Of a stretch of DNA of 64,000 nucleotides, positions 10,601 to 22,452 are shown one piece after another; positions within the stretch are counted from its first letter, which is position 1, and every line of letters starts with the position of its first letter. The notes beneath the pieces are model-generated. The model made no database searches, was not told where the DNA came from, and was given only the letters and a program-made list of their open reading frames with translations. The stretch comes from Proteles cristata cristata (taxonomy: Eukaryota > Chordata > Mammalia > Carnivora > Hyaenidae). Location: NCBI GenBank assembly GCA_017311185.1, contig JAESUZ010004520.1, forward strand, positions 434,001 through 498,000, read 5' to 3'. The position numbers were made by a program, and so were the translations under genes.

Positions 10601-12339
10601 CCTTTTAAAAAGCTAAAGCACAAGGATTTTATTATAATTCTTTTTTTAGATGGACAATCACAATTTTATGCCTACAAGACAATCTATAATTCACGTACTT
10701 CCATGAAATAAAGAACCATAATACACAGTTCTCTATAATTAAACCTACAGTGCAAAACCTCCACTGAAAATTACTTATAAAACTTCCAATTACAGTTTTA
10801 CTAGTTTAGGTATTTTCTTCACAGTTGAGAAATATAATGCAAATAAAAGTTGAGTGTGCTTCTCTGCCGCCAACTACAACATAAAGTTGATCTTCCGTGT
10901 CATGTTTCTTAAAAGCAACTCTAAAATAAGTTTCCTCCAGATCCTCTGAATTATTCCCTTTCCCTAATGGTTTGTTGTATTGTTCCCCAGCAGAATGACT
11001 AGAAAAGCCCTATTGCACTTAATCTAATTAGGGATTTTCAGAGAAACAGAGGTTACATAGTTCTCATTAACTGACTAAAAAACTACCATCTCCAGAGGTA
11101 TATAAAGGAAAAAAAAAGGAAAGAGAGAGAGATAGAGGAAAAAGAGAGTGAGAAGAAAAGGGGGAAAATAAAGGATGATTCCTTTTAAAGTTCCAGAAAT
11201 GAGTGTAAGTGTTCATATTCTGGTACATTAACGGTTTGTTCCGGTACATTGATATTTTATGTGGAAGCCCTACTCTGCAATTAATATGCCTGATGCAAAT
11301 TGAAAAACCCATAATCCATCCTTCTCTGTTGGAATGTAAGAGTATATTATTATTGAGAAGCTACAGGATACCAGAACCATTTTTTAAACTTGAGTGCTCA
11401 TTACCTTAAATCTGCATATAAAACAGTTTTGCATTCAGACGAGGTAATACATAATGGAATATATTGTGGCGCATATAAAAAAAAGTGTTCCAAATAAAAA
11501 CGACCTGTGGGCTTCCTTTGTAGAAGAAATTTATGCGGTTCCAGGCATTAGGGATTAATGATAGCTAACAGCGAAAGAGGAGGAATGAACATTAAAATAC
11601 TGTGCCTAACTTTCCTGACTACCCCAAGGCTACAGGACAAACTGAATTGTCTAAATTTTCTTAAAGGTAAGGACTAGGTATTTATCATTAAGCAAATATG
11701 GTATTTGGGGATTGCATCTGATTTTGTCACATTAGCATGCAGAATATTTCTTATAGCTTGAAAGGAGAAAAGACAACCTTAATGGAAGTAAGAGAGAGGA
11801 AAGAAAAAGATGTCCTTTGTTTCTAACAGCTCAGAGAATCTCTGTCCTTGTATCTTGTTTCCAGAATTACACATTCAGTTATTTACAGGACACGTAATTC
11901 TGCTGTTGTCTTCTATGATTAACAAAATCCAAGATTTTAATGAAAGTTTTATTCTAATTATTTTAAAGAGAAGATTAATCACCTACCATTAGGGAAAGAG
12001 ATTCAAGTATAATGTGTTCTCAGAAATCAAAAGATCCCATGAATACAGGTTTATTTCATGGCTCTTCCCTAAATCTGTGCAATTCACTTGATTACTGTTC
12101 ATTGTAATTCATTTGAAACTTGTTCAATTCATTTGCTTCCATGACCACCACTTGAGATCTGAGCCTTGTAAGTGTTTTGTCATTTGCATGGATCCTTCTT
12201 AGTTCTCTTCCTATCCATTGTTTAGGACATGTAATGCTTCCTACAGGCAGTTACCTATATATCTGTTTTATTTCACTTACCAAGTGATAAGATGCTTAAA
12301 GCAAGAAGCTGTATGGTATGGCCCGTGTCTTCCAGAGCA
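7673..12339. other. Long repeat-poor unique block
   Basis: About 4.7 kb without any SINE, LTR or L1 text I can recognise, against a window average of one SINE per 1.9 kb. It holds a candidate regulatory segment at 8560-8900 and short purine tracts (11,105-11,165). Open frames of 60-90 codons at 8897-9169(-), 9493-9678(+), 11067-11312(-), 11209-11409(+) and 11810-11992(+) show no domain or codon pattern that would support genes. A low repeat load can reflect constraint or chance. Confidence 0.6.
8844..8857. promoter_or_regulatory. Candidate RFX X-box
   Basis: 'gtttccctggcaac' matches the RFX-type consensus GTNRCC(A)TRGYAAC in both half sites except for a changed central base. It lies in unique, non-repeat sequence. 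Function is inferred from the motif only. Confidence 0.35.
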
Positions 12340-12815
12340 AGTATAGTGGCAGAAAAATGTTCTCTTCTAGGTTATTTGGCTGGTCTAATAATTAGATATA
12401 AGATTAACAGGGAAAAAACATATTGTATGTATATGAGCCCTATAAAATATGAGACCCAGTAGGCATCCAGGTAATTGAGACTTACATAACAGCCTGAGTT
12501 TCGGAAAGAGGTTGGGATCTAGAAATGGAGAGAGGAGGAAGGCCATTCACAGGAAGGCAAGAGATGTTTGGAGAACCTCTTATCTCTTTGGATACGGTTT
12601 TTTAGGTAAAAGAGAATCTCTGGCAACATCTCACTTCCTGGTACAGGGGAACTTTTCCAGTGTAAATTTAGGCATTTGAGGGGGGAGGTAAAGAGCTTTT
12701 CCTGAATCTGCTGGATTTTGATTGCCTTTAGCTCAAAATAATGCTCATGGCAAAGAGACCTACTATGAGGTCACAAATTCTGCTCCTCTCCAGTCCTGTC
12801 TTTGAAACTTCAAAT
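12340..12815 (-). mobile_element. LTR-like repeat, copy A
   Basis: It shares long stretches with 15,124-15,365 and 15,517-16,055: 'ggccattcacag', 'gtaaatttaggca.ttga', 'tttagctcaaaataatgctc' and 'aagattaacagggaaaaaac'. On the minus strand the order (U3-like start, then '...gttaatct...') reads like a retroviral LTR. The family is not named with certainty; an ERV1-type LTR is my best guess. Confidence 0.55.
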
Positions 12816-14600
12816 AAGTTTTACAGTACAGGAGTTAAATTGAGAGATTGTTCCATATCTCATTAGACCAGTCTGCCTTGAGAATAGGTCAGTTCACTTA
12901 AACAGTTGTTTTATTTCAGAAGAAAGTGATGCTACTGGACTCCCAAAGTTAGGCCTGGATAGTGTGAGGAATCAGGTAATTAATAAGTGGCATTTCTCCA
13001 GGAATAAAAGAAACACAAAGGGTAATAGTTGGGACAAATTTAAACCCAGTGATTGAATCCTGAGAGCTGCTGGTCAAGATTTCTAGATGTCAGGCTCACA
13101 GCATCTTCAAATAGAGTGAGAGCAGTCAGTGACAATCTGACAGATTTTCCTAGTGTGCAGTTTGAATGTCTCTGGTGATGTCAGAGAGTATACTGGTAAA
13201 CTTTCTGAGTGGCCCAAAGAAGAAAATTATTATGGCATTTCTCTAAAGTTTATATCAAGTTTTTAGCTTCAGTTTGCAGTGCTTCAGGAAAAAAAAAGGC
13301 AGTTTTAGTTCTCAGTGATTCTAAGTTAAAAGGATGGGGGAACATTGGAGGCATGAGTTTGAAGTGTCATAGCCAGATATCGGAGGAAAGTGAGAGAATT
13401 CAGGATCCAGTCAGTTTACAAAACAATAACAAAACCTCAAAGACAATGAGCAGGACTAGCATCTAATATCCACAACAGGTGCTACTGAAAGATCATTTTT
13501 CTCATTATCTCACCTTCGTTTTCACCAAAAAGAGCCAAATTAAGAGTAATTTGTTTGCAAAATAGGCCTGCTTATTTACATATATGTAGCAAAAATGGTG
13601 ATTGGCCACATAGACTCAAAGTTTCCTTTGCTGGAACTTTTTCATAAGGAATCTCAGATTGAACTTTTAAAGACTTCTGGAGGTCAGGAAGACAAGCCAA
13701 GAACTTGCTAGCAGACTTCATCTATGATACCTATCGATTTGCGTGAATTCTTCTCTTCGAGGTCCCAAATAGATGCCAGGGTTCCTGAACCTGCCAGAAG
13801 TGACCTTTCTTCCTCACCTGGTTAGGTTATCAGAAATTCTGTCACAAGGTGTCAGGCTGTTTCTCCAAGGGACTTTATTGGCTCCATAAAGTCAGCCTTA
13901 GTTACCTGAAGTTGTCTGGCATATCCAATTCTATGCCTATCTCTCTCAAATATTACATTCCAGTCAAGGCTTTGGTAATATAATCATTATTTCCAATTTT
14001 GTCCTCTTACAAGGAGAACATATTATTGAGCTTATACAATAAATATTGCCATGAAATAAGAATACTCACTAAGATTTTCCAAACTGTGGAGGGATCAAGT
14101 AGGGAGAAAAAGTAATTGTTACAGCTTTGTTTACAGAGGTACAGTTCACCAAATTGCTCTAAAATAGGTAGCTTTAAGAGAGAAAATTCTTTTAAAACTG
14201 GAAAAGCAAAATAGGAAAGAACCAACAGTGTTTCAAACAAAAGACATGTTTAAAATTATAATCACGACTTCATTCAGTCCCAATTAATTCATTCCTGTTC
14301 TTGAATCCAGTTTTTCCATTAGTTCCAAAAAATTCTTATGTAGTTTAGTTTTATGATCCTAAAGTTACCTGAAACCAATGCTTACCTGAGTCCTTTCAAT
14401 GAATCCCCTTGAATGCAACACTTTTGCAAGAATGCTTTTGCGCAGGCATCAGAGTAAAAGCAAGAACTGTAAAGATTGACAGAAAACTTTAAAATTTCCG
14501 TTGTTAAAGACCAGGTGATGCATTTGACATAATAATGCAGTTGATGGAAAAATTTGGTCATTTCTGTGACACACCCTATTTTAAGAAAACTAGAAATACA
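12816..14600. other. Sequence between LTR-like copies, possible ERV internal remnant
   Basis: It lies between two same-orientation copies of one LTR-like repeat, so it may be a decayed internal region. I cannot see gag, protease, reverse transcriptase or env motifs on either strand. The 85-codon (+) frame at 13,209 and 77-codon (-) frame at 14,007 have no recognisable domain. Confidence 0.35.
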
Positions 14601-14810
14601 GATTTTTTAAAAGTTTATTTATTTTGAGAGAAACGGAGACAGCATGAATCGGGGAGGGGCAGAGAAGAGAGGGAGACGCAGAATCTGAAGCAGGTTCTAC
14701 ACTGTCAACACAGAGCCCGACATGAGTCTCAGACCCACAAAACCATGAGATCATGACCTGAGCTGAAACCAAGAGTCAGACACTTAACCAACTGAGCCAC
14801 CTAGATGCCC
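14601..14810 (-). mobile_element. CanSINE
   Basis: Reverse copy ending 'aaccaactgagccacctagatgccc'-like. The flanks 'ctagaaataca' (14,590-14,600) and 'ctagaaacaca' (14,810-14,820) are an 11-bp TSD with one mismatch. Confidence 0.94.
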
Positions 14811-14959
14811 TAGAAACACAAGTTTTAACTTTATACCGGGACATATCAGAATTTTAATAATTTTGTATGATTTCTATATACCTGTAAAATACAACATAAG
14901 AAAAAGCTTAGCATTACTTTTTATTTGATGCTTCTCATGTAATTTAACATATTAAATAT

Positions 14960-15365
14960 GTTTGACATAACATCTTCCTTCTTAGAAAGAGAGCACAAAT
15001 CTTTTGCTATCTCCTGTGGACTTTCTAGAAAATTCCAAAGTTGTTTCAAGGTAAAAGAGACTTCGTTTAGACATTTAGAATTTGAGAAAGGTTTTAAAAA
15101 TACTGAAAGGTTTGGACACTTGAGGCCATTCACAGTAAGGAGAGAGGAGATGTTTAGAAAACAATGGTTGTTCTGTTATACAAATAACTTTCTTAGGTAT
15201 AAAGGAGTGTCTGGTAATAGTCCTCTTCTTGGTACAGATCTCTTTTCTAAAGTAAATTTAGGCAGTTGAAGGTGTGGCAAAGCAGTTTTCCTGTGATCGT
15301 CTTTAGCTCAAAATAATGCTCATGCCAAAGTGATGTATTTTGTGGTAACCAATTCCCCTTTACAA
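14960..15365 (-). mobile_element. LTR-like repeat, copy B (partial)
   Basis: Matches copy A over 15,124-15,365, e.g. 'ggccattcacagtaagga', 'aaagtaaatttaggcagttg' and 'tttagctcaaaataatgctc'. The match left of 15,124 is weak, so the left edge is uncertain. The U5-like end seen in copies A and C is missing. Confidence 0.5.
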
Positions 15366-15516
15366 GCAATAATACTGATCTGCATGATTCACACAATACA
15401 TTTTTGTTGAAAAAATAGTTGTATTTTATCCATTTTAGAACACAAATTTCATATCCAGAACATAATAAGAATATTAAGAGTCTTATTTATATTTAAAAAC
15501 TTAGGGGGAATGATAT

Positions 15517-16055
15517 TGTTGGGGAGAAAGAATCTCTATCCCTTCAAAGGTCCTTCTAGCTGGACTAAGAAGCCAATTAATCGACAGATTAACAAGAAAA
15601 AAATCAAATTTAATAGTGTTCATATGGGGAATCCACACAGACATGGAAATTCCAAAGACAGTCAGGCAAAATAAGGTATATATGTCATTCTGAACTAAAG
15701 AATAGGGGGTAGTGGTCTAGGACTTAAGAGGAAAGAAATGTACTTCACAAGCTAATAAGAAGAGCAGATGTCTGGTAATTAGATGTCTGCCTGGCCATTA
15801 GATGGATCACTCAAATAAAATTTATCCCTTAATAATAATAATAACAACAACCCTTATTCTGTGAAATAGAATAAAGGTCTATGAAAGACTCCTCACCCAC
15901 CTCCTGTCATAGATTGTTCTATGTGTTAAGGAAAGGGCATAACTTTCCCTTGAGCCCATAGGATCTCAGTTGTCTTTACCTCAGAATAATCTTCATGCCA
16001 AAGTGGCTCATCTTGGGGCAGCTTGCCCTTGGCTCCTACACTATGAATGTTGTGG
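15517..16055 (-). mobile_element. LTR-like repeat, copy C
   Basis: Most complete copy. On the minus strand it ends '...ctttctccccaaca' (plus-strand 'tgttggggagaaag' at 15,517), with '..cttgttaatctgtcgattaa' inside, and begins near the complement of 'ggctcctacacta'. The 3' CA end and this order suit an LTR. It shares 'cagattaacaagaaaaaaa' and 'aataatcttcatgccaaagt' with the other copies. Confidence 0.55.
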
Positions 16056-16059
16056 AAAT

Positions 16060-16400
16060 CTGATCTGGATCACTGACGGAAAAACCAAGCAGCACTCAGA
16101 GATCTTGGAAAGGAAGAGGTTTATTTTACACAGGTGGACTCAGAGGAGTTCATTTTCCAGAGGTCTGAGCCCAGAGCATCAGTAGAGGGAGTAATTTATA
16201 GCCTGTTACTTTCATATTCTTCATTAATGCATGAGACAAGTAGTGTGGGAAGAAGAGCCTGGAAGAGGGAGCCTTTGATCAGGGACAGGTATTTCCTTAT
16301 CAGTCCTATTGGCCATCTTATAACAAATTTTTCCCTATCACGATAATCTTTATGGTCAAGCATTAAATTTTTCACCTGCTGCCTTTCTCATGTAGTAGAC
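16060..16400 (-). mobile_element. Candidate retroviral LTR fragment
   Basis: On the minus strand an AATAAA (complement of 'tttatt' near 16,119) is followed by 'cctcttcctttccaagatct' and then 'ctgagtgctgcttggttttt', the layout of an R/U5 region in gammaretrovirus-like (ERV1) LTRs. It is not the same family as the adjacent copies A-C. Ends are not fixed and no TSD was found. Confidence 0.4.
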
Positions 16401-16492
16401 TAGGACAGAAAATCAATTAGAGCTTCATCACTGTGGTCAAGTTCACACGCTAAGTTAGTCGCAGAGTCAAATTTCTTCATCTCATTGCAATG

Positions 16493-16512
16493 TTTTTTTT
16501 TTTTTTTTTTTA
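16493..16512. repeat. Poly(T) run
   Basis: About 20 T with no recognisable element attached. It could be the tail of a minus-strand retrocopy too decayed to see. Confidence 0.6.
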
Positions 16513-17305
16513 CAAGGATGCCATTATTGGGAAAAAAGTAAAATACATACTGGATTTTATGAGAATAATATGTATTTTTATATTTCATATCAGCATTTAA
16601 TTTCACACTCCCTTGGAAAGACAATAGTTTATGTCACATGAATACACACACACTTACACACAGATAACCCTGGCTCCAACAAGTTACGACAAGGCAGTTC
16701 ACATACTTTCTCCCTGGTGCAAATGTTTAGGAGCTAAAGAGATCTTTTATGTGAAATTTCTTTTGATAGAATAAAGTTCATGTTCTTCAAACTGACTAAC
16801 GTAATTATTACTCAAAAAATTCTTTAGGAAGAATGTGAAAATAAGAATGTAAAATTTGACAGAAAAAAGAATAAGGCATGGGAGGAAGCAAGGTTCTCCC
16901 ACAGATCAGATTCATTGCATATGTATGTGTAATCAGAGAATAAAATTGACTGCCCTGCAATCTGATTCATGCTAAAATGACTCTTACAATGAAAAATATC
17001 GCTTTTAATAGCCTTCCACAGTGTTTGACATTTTCACCATTAAAACAAAACCTTTGGTTTAAGATATTGCAACTTATGACATCTTTGTTACAAAAAAAGG
17101 AAAATTAAAGGAGGAAGTTAGGTACTATACCAACTCTGCAGGGTATTGCAAAGGATTGAGGGAGGGAGGGAAAAGGGACAGAAAAAACTATCCTGAATTA
17201 CAGCTGAATGCTTTAGGTTAGACATAAAGAGAGTATTTTGAATGTAAATAACATTACATATAGTGCCAAGGGAAGTTGTGGAATTGCCTTCCCATGACAA
17301 TTTTT
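16513..17305. other. Unique AT-rich sequence, nothing assigned
   Basis: Only short frames and no repeat text recognised, apart from a small 'gagggagggagg' run near 17,160. Confidence 0.45.
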
Positions 17306-17323
17306 AAGAATAGTACAACTTCA

Positions 17324-17539
17324 GGGGCACCTGGGTGGCTCAATTGGTTAAGCATCCGACTTCGGCTCAGGTCATGATCTCACAGTTCATGGGCTCCAGC
17401 CCTGCTTGGGCTCTGTGCTGAGAGCTAACCCAGAGCTTGGAGCCTGTTTCGGATTCTGTGTGTGTCTCTCTCTCTGACCCTCCCCTGCTCACGCTGTATC
17501 TCTCTCAGAAATAAATAAAAAACATTAAAAAAAAATCAG
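17324..17539 (+). mobile_element. CanSINE
   Basis: Head 'ggggcacctgggtggctcaa', tail 'agaaataaataaaaaacatt'. TSD 'aagaatagtacaacttca' (17,306-17,323) versus 'aagaatagtatagcttca' (17,540-17,557), two mismatches. With the minus copy 188 bp downstream it forms an inverted pair. Confidence 0.96.
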
Positions 17540-17727
17540 AAGAATAGTATAGCTTCACAGCTGGCTCAGGTGGTAAGGTAAGAGATAGATAAAAGTTCTT
17601 AATGAGGAATCCAAACACTATATAGTTCTTTCCAACTTGTAGTGTTCTTTTTTTCATACAGATAATCACTTTGTATATTTCATTAAGCTGTTTTCAAAAT
17701 CTCTGTGTATGTCATGAGTATAGTTTT

Positions 17728-17958
17728 TTTTTTTTAATTTTTTTTTAATGTTTTTTATTTATTTCTAGGAGAGAGAGAGAGAGACAGCGTGAGCAGGGGG
17801 GTCAGAGAGAGAGGGAGTCACAGACTGAAACAGGCTCCAGGCTCCGAGCTGGCAGTCAGCACAGAGCCCGACGTGGGGCTCGAACCCACGAACCGCGAGA
17901 TCATGACCTAAGCGAAAGTCGGACGCTCAACCGACTAAGCCACCCAGGCGCCCCCCCA
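17728..17958 (-). mobile_element. Young-type CanSINE
   Basis: Reverse copy with retained CpGs ('gaaccgcgag', 'aagtcggacgctc'), the variant 'agtcacagactgaaac' and 'ggcagtcagcacag'. Perfect 16-bp TSD 'tcatgagtatagtttt' at 17,712-17,727 and 17,959-17,974. One of the least decayed copies here. Confidence 0.97.
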
Positions 17959-18421
17959 TCATGAGTATAGTTTTAAGGGCAAGTTACGCTTTCTAAAACA
18001 TCATAAAAATAGTTTACAACAACCAAGGTGAACTGGTGCCATTACAGAATAACTTTTACTGTTATTATTAAAATTGTATATGTATATATAATTCATTGGC
18101 ATAGAATGCAAATAAATAAATTAAGGAGGGCGCTTGAAATAATAACCAGGTGTTCTTCCTGTCCACTGAGGGCAGGAGAGTTAGAAATGCAGTTTACTTT
18201 GAGACATTAAGTATATTATTTTGTCAGTTAACATTGTTAGACCTTTTGATATGTGACTGTGGAATGTTTGGAAGCTTCCTTTGGATATGTTCCATGCTTA
18301 AGTAATTAGTTTTCTTTTTAATATGTATAATCAGAAGCTCTTAAAATAGAAGGCTGTTTAAATATGATCTCTCAGGCTCACTTCCAACACAATTATTACT
18401 TGATAAATAAAACTGAAAACA

Positions 18422-18619
18422 TTTTTTTAAAGTTTATTTATTTATTTTTAAGAGAGAGGGAGCATGCATAGTTGTGGGGGAGGGGCAGAGAAAGAGGAGA
18501 GAGAGAGTCCCAAGCAGCACGAAGCCCAATGTGGGGCTCGATCCCATGAGCCATGAGATTATAACCTTAGCTGAAATCAAGGGTCCAATGCTTAACCAAC
18601 TGAGCCACCCAGGTGCCCC
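18422..18619 (-). mobile_element. CanSINE
   Basis: Reverse copy, 'ttttttaaagtttatttatt' to 'gccacccaggtgcccc'. The middle is shortened: 'gcagcacgaagcccaatgtg' replaces the longer usual text. It abuts another SINE in the same orientation after about 13 bp. Confidence 0.94.
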
Positions 18620-18632
18620 TAAAATAGTTTTT

Positions 18633-18846
18633 TTTAATTTTTAATGTTTGTTTATTTATTTATTTATTTGAGAGACAGAGAGTAGGGAGGGGAAGAGAGA
18701 GAGAGAGAGAGTCACAGAATCCAAAGCAGGCTCCAAGCTCTGAGCTGTCAGCACAGAGCCCAATGTGGGGCTTGAACCCACGAGCTGTGAGATCATGACC
18801 TGAGTTGAAGTCAGAGGCTTAACCTACTGAGCCACCCAGGCACCCC
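18633..18846 (-). mobile_element. CanSINE
   Basis: Reverse copy ending 'actgagccacccaggcacccc'-like. TSD 'aaaatagttttt' at 18,621-18,632 and 18,847-18,858 shows it is an independent insertion and not a tandem duplicate of the copy at 18,422. Confidence 0.95.
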
Positions 18847-18858
18847 AAAATAGTTTTT

Positions 18859-19417
18859 AAAAATAAAAACTAAAATCGAACGCAGTTTATATCTTTCCTT
18901 GGTAGATTATCCCATAAATTCCAAGTATTTTTACTTTGGTGGATATTCCTACTAGTTAAACTGATGTGTATTGTTGAAGAATAGTCACTTTGTCTAATTC
19001 CCACATGTGTGTAAACACTTTTAGGCTATATAGAAAAGTCATTGCTATGTGTTTCATCATCACCTAGTCGTGGCATATATTCTTCTCTAAATAAATGTAA
19101 CAGAAAAACTCCATCCCACTCACCTAGTAAACTGTATATTCCACAGGAAATAACTTCTTAATTTGATCAGTGAGATAATTCAAAGAATCAAAATGTCAAG
19201 CCAGACTCATAGGAGCCAGGGATTTACTAATCATTATGATGACAAAAAAGACAAGGATCTAGAGGCCCGGGGAGAAGCAGAGAGAGAGATCTCAACTCCT
19301 GAGTCTTTTCTTACTGCATGAAATAGACTCTGGTACATTACATAAAAAATAAATAGTGTCAATTATGAAACATTTCCATTTTATATTCTTATAAGCATAT
19401 AACATATTTTCCAGGTA
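18859..19417. other. Unique sequence, nothing assigned
   Basis: No repeat text or coding-like frame recognised. Confidence 0.5.
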
Positions 19418-19677
19418 TCTATGCCATATATATATGTATATGTATATACATATATGGTATATGTATATATACACATATGTAGATTTGTATATAGAAACAT
19501 ATATATACACAAATATATATATACTGTAGATTTGTTCAACATAAGGAATGCTGTGCTAGGTAATCAGGTACATCCTGTTAAAATCAGCCCATGGATATAC
19601 AAAGATTTGTATATACAAGATTTGTATATACAAATATATATATATAAATATATAAATATATATATAGAGATATAGAT

Positions 19678-19720
<43 letters not shown>
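19418..19720. repeat. Compound TATATG / TATA / GATA microsatellite
   Basis: It starts as (TATATG/ATAC)n, includes a 15-bp tandem pair 'agatttgtatatacaa', and ends in about ten GATA units (19,678-19,720). The 197-bp offset tandem duplication brackets it. Copy number is likely variable between individuals. Open frames of 68-84 codons over it are low-complexity Tyr/Ile strings. Confidence 0.9.
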
Positions 19721-19794
19721 CTGTAGATTTGTTCAACATAAGAAATGCTGTGCTGGGTAATCAGGTACATCCTGTTAAAATCAGCCCATGGATA
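19522..19794. repeat. Tandem duplication: 76-bp copies at 19,522-19,597 and 19,719-19,794
   Basis: Both copies run from 'tactgtagatttgttcaaca' to 'cagcccatggata' and differ at only two positions that I see. The offset is 197 bp, and microsatellite fills the space between them. High identity points to a recent duplication, plausibly by slippage or unequal exchange at the AT-rich repeat. Confidence 0.92.
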
Positions 19795-19849
19795 AGAACT
19801 CTTCCACTAGCTAATACTGGTAGCTGTTTGCCTAGAAATCTGTTACTAG

Positions 19850-20218
19850 TGTATTAGTCTGCTAGTACTGCCATAACAAAGTATCACAGACTGGGTGGCT
19901 TAAAAAAGAAAACTTATTTTGTCACAGTTCTGGAGAGGAAAGTCCAAGATCAAAGTGTCAGTAGATTTGGTTTCTCCTTGGCTTGGAGATGACTACCTCT
20001 TCACTGTGTCCTCACCTGGCCTGTTTCTCTGTGCATGCCAACCCCTGTCATCTTCCTCTTTTTATAAGGAAGAGAGTCCTATTGGATTAGGGCCCTATAT
20101 TATGACCTCATTTAATTTTAATTATCTCTTTAAAGACCTGATCTTTAATATCGTCCCATGGGAATTAAGGCTTCAACATGAATTTAGAGGGGGGAACACT
20201 GTTCAGTCCATAGCAACA
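19850..20218 (-). mobile_element. MLT1-type LTR (ERVL-MaLR)
   Basis: The plus strand reads as the complement of an MLT1A-like LTR: 'tgtattagtctgctagtact', 'ctgccataacaaagtatcac', 'gactgggtggcttaaaaaag', 'cacagttctggagaggaaag', 'attggattagggccctatat', and an end near 'cagtccatagcaaca'. About 369 bp, typical of a solo LTR. The 102-codon frame across it is chance. Confidence 0.88.
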
Positions 20219-22229
20219 AAGATATAACTTCTTTTTTTAGGATACAAGCTCTTTTATTTCGTAGGTGTCCCCCTGATAAAGGAAGAATATGGATAGCAGA
20301 CATGCTCCTTATTGCTCATTCCTAAATGCTTCAAAATCCTGTAGATTAGAAGAGCTTCAAAAGGACAAGTGATGAACATACAGATAAGCTAAATCTTTTC
20401 AAAGGCTATATGAAAATGACAAAGAACATTTACCACCAAAGAATTCTGAGGCGATAAAAAAAATACTTCATTTATAATACAAACCTGAACTTGTGTATAG
20501 TGAAAATATAAAATTCATTTTTTGACAGCTACCACATCTCTTTTCCTCTAAAAAAAATACTGTTACTATTCCTAACAGTAATCCCTCTGTCGTAGAGTGT
20601 TCACCATTCTAATTGTAGCTTTGAATTAAGCAAATCTTAAGAAACATGTGTCATAATATAGACCATAACACAAAATGTGAATTCACACAGTAATCCATTT
20701 CACTTTTACACCACGTTAAAGTCATGAGTTTTCCAAATCATTTCCACAATTATGACAGATATGTTTCATCAGGTACTCAAACTGTTAGGTTATCACGTAG
20801 TTAGCTGTCATTTTGGAAACACAGAAATTAGAGCTACAGAACCATTTCTCACACAGATAAATTTTAATAGGTATAGTAAACTAGATCAGCCACAGATACA
20901 GAGTAGAGCCTACAGTGAATGGCCCTAACAGAAATCTTAAGAAAACAAAGTTGCCTAACCCACATGCAGATTTCCTTGTTAACAAGACTCTGGCTTCATG
21001 CAGATGTGTACATTGTCCCTGTGACTGGGAAAGGCTGACCTTATGTCTTAGATTTGGAATTGAACCCTGATTACTCTAAGACAATCCTAGGAATTCTTTT
21101 CCATTGCTCATGGTTTTTTCAGAAATCAGACTGAAGTCAATCTGAACATGAAGTTGTCTAATTGTTATTTAGGGATAAGTAGATAGCTTAATTTATCTCA
21201 TTTATATTGAAGCAAAAGACTTACTCATAAAAGGGGAATACCCTTCCCGTTTATTCACTGGATTTGCATGTGAAACCCTTTGGTACTCATAACTTACTCA
21301 TGGCAACCATTACCAGGGGAATCAGATGCAGGATGAAGCTGATGGGTGCATTGCAGAGTAGAGAACCAAAAGAATGTGGTTTCTACTAGTATATGGGAAC
21401 CAGGAATTGAGCAGAGCTGAAAAGTTTTTTATCAATTTACTTTTTAATATGTAGTCTCTTCATTACTGAGGTAGGCTTTGTTTTACTGCTAGCTAAAAGC
21501 TAGATGTATAAGGTATAATAAAGGAAGAACCAAGAATGTAGATAAATGTGCCCAATAAAGAAGAGCAATATACATTTTTGTAAGACCATGAGGGAATTTT
21601 ACTAAACCCCTTAATTCTTGAGAAAATCTGGATTTTTTTTTTTACTTTTTCAAACAAAATCCCACAAATCTGGACATTTTCCTATTTGTATGCTTATTTT
21701 AATCTCCAAAGTTTGAAATGTCACTGTCTGCTTGCACTCTTCCTGACCCTTCCTCAGTACACAACCATGGGCAAGAAGTATGCATTTTCTTACAATACCT
21801 TTCCCAAATCATGTCCTGTCTAATGGGTGCCATCACCATGTTTCAGATATTTAGTGTTCCCTGTCTCTTTTCATTCTAATTAATCCTTTTAAACATCATA
21901 GGTTAATTGATAATAATGCTCCAGAACTGAACTATAAAATATTGTACATGAGCAGAGAGATGATAAATGGAAAGTAATAGAAAATCCAGAAACAGATCAA
22001 TACTAAATCTCAAATCATTAAAGAAAATGTTGCCAATTTTTAGGAAAACAATATGAGTATTTGCATACTTTTTATTATTTATAATAAGATTATTTTCCAA
22101 CAGATTAAACCATTGACTATGTAAAAATTAAACCATAGAGGCTCTCGAAGAAAGCATGGGAAATTTCCTTTATGATCTTGAAGCAGTAAGTAAGTCTATC
22201 TGATTATGACTAGAAGTCTAGAAGTCATT
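20219..22229. other. Unique repeat-poor sequence
   Basis: About 2 kb with no SINE. Short frames only. I see no element I can name. Confidence 0.5.
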
Positions 22230-22452
22230 GATTAAAGATGGACAAATGTGAATATGTTAAAAATAAACTTATTTATAAAAACAGTACTGAAAAAAATGAA
22301 ACTACAAGGAATCAATTGGGAAACTATTTACTCCTTATTGGTATAATTTCTCTAATATATGAAGGATTTCTAGAATCTTGAGCAGAAGATTCTGAGCCCA
22401 AGAGAAAAATAGGCAAGTACATAAACATTTATTTATAAGTAAATTCTTTTTT

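Noticed and set aside
12816..14600. Retroviral gag/pol remains between LTR-like copies
   Set aside because: I looked for protease, reverse-transcriptase and integrase motifs on the minus strand and found none.
19678..19720. Regular short repeats resembling an array
   Set aside because: A GATA tetranucleotide run without spacers. It is a microsatellite, not a CRISPR, and this is animal DNA.
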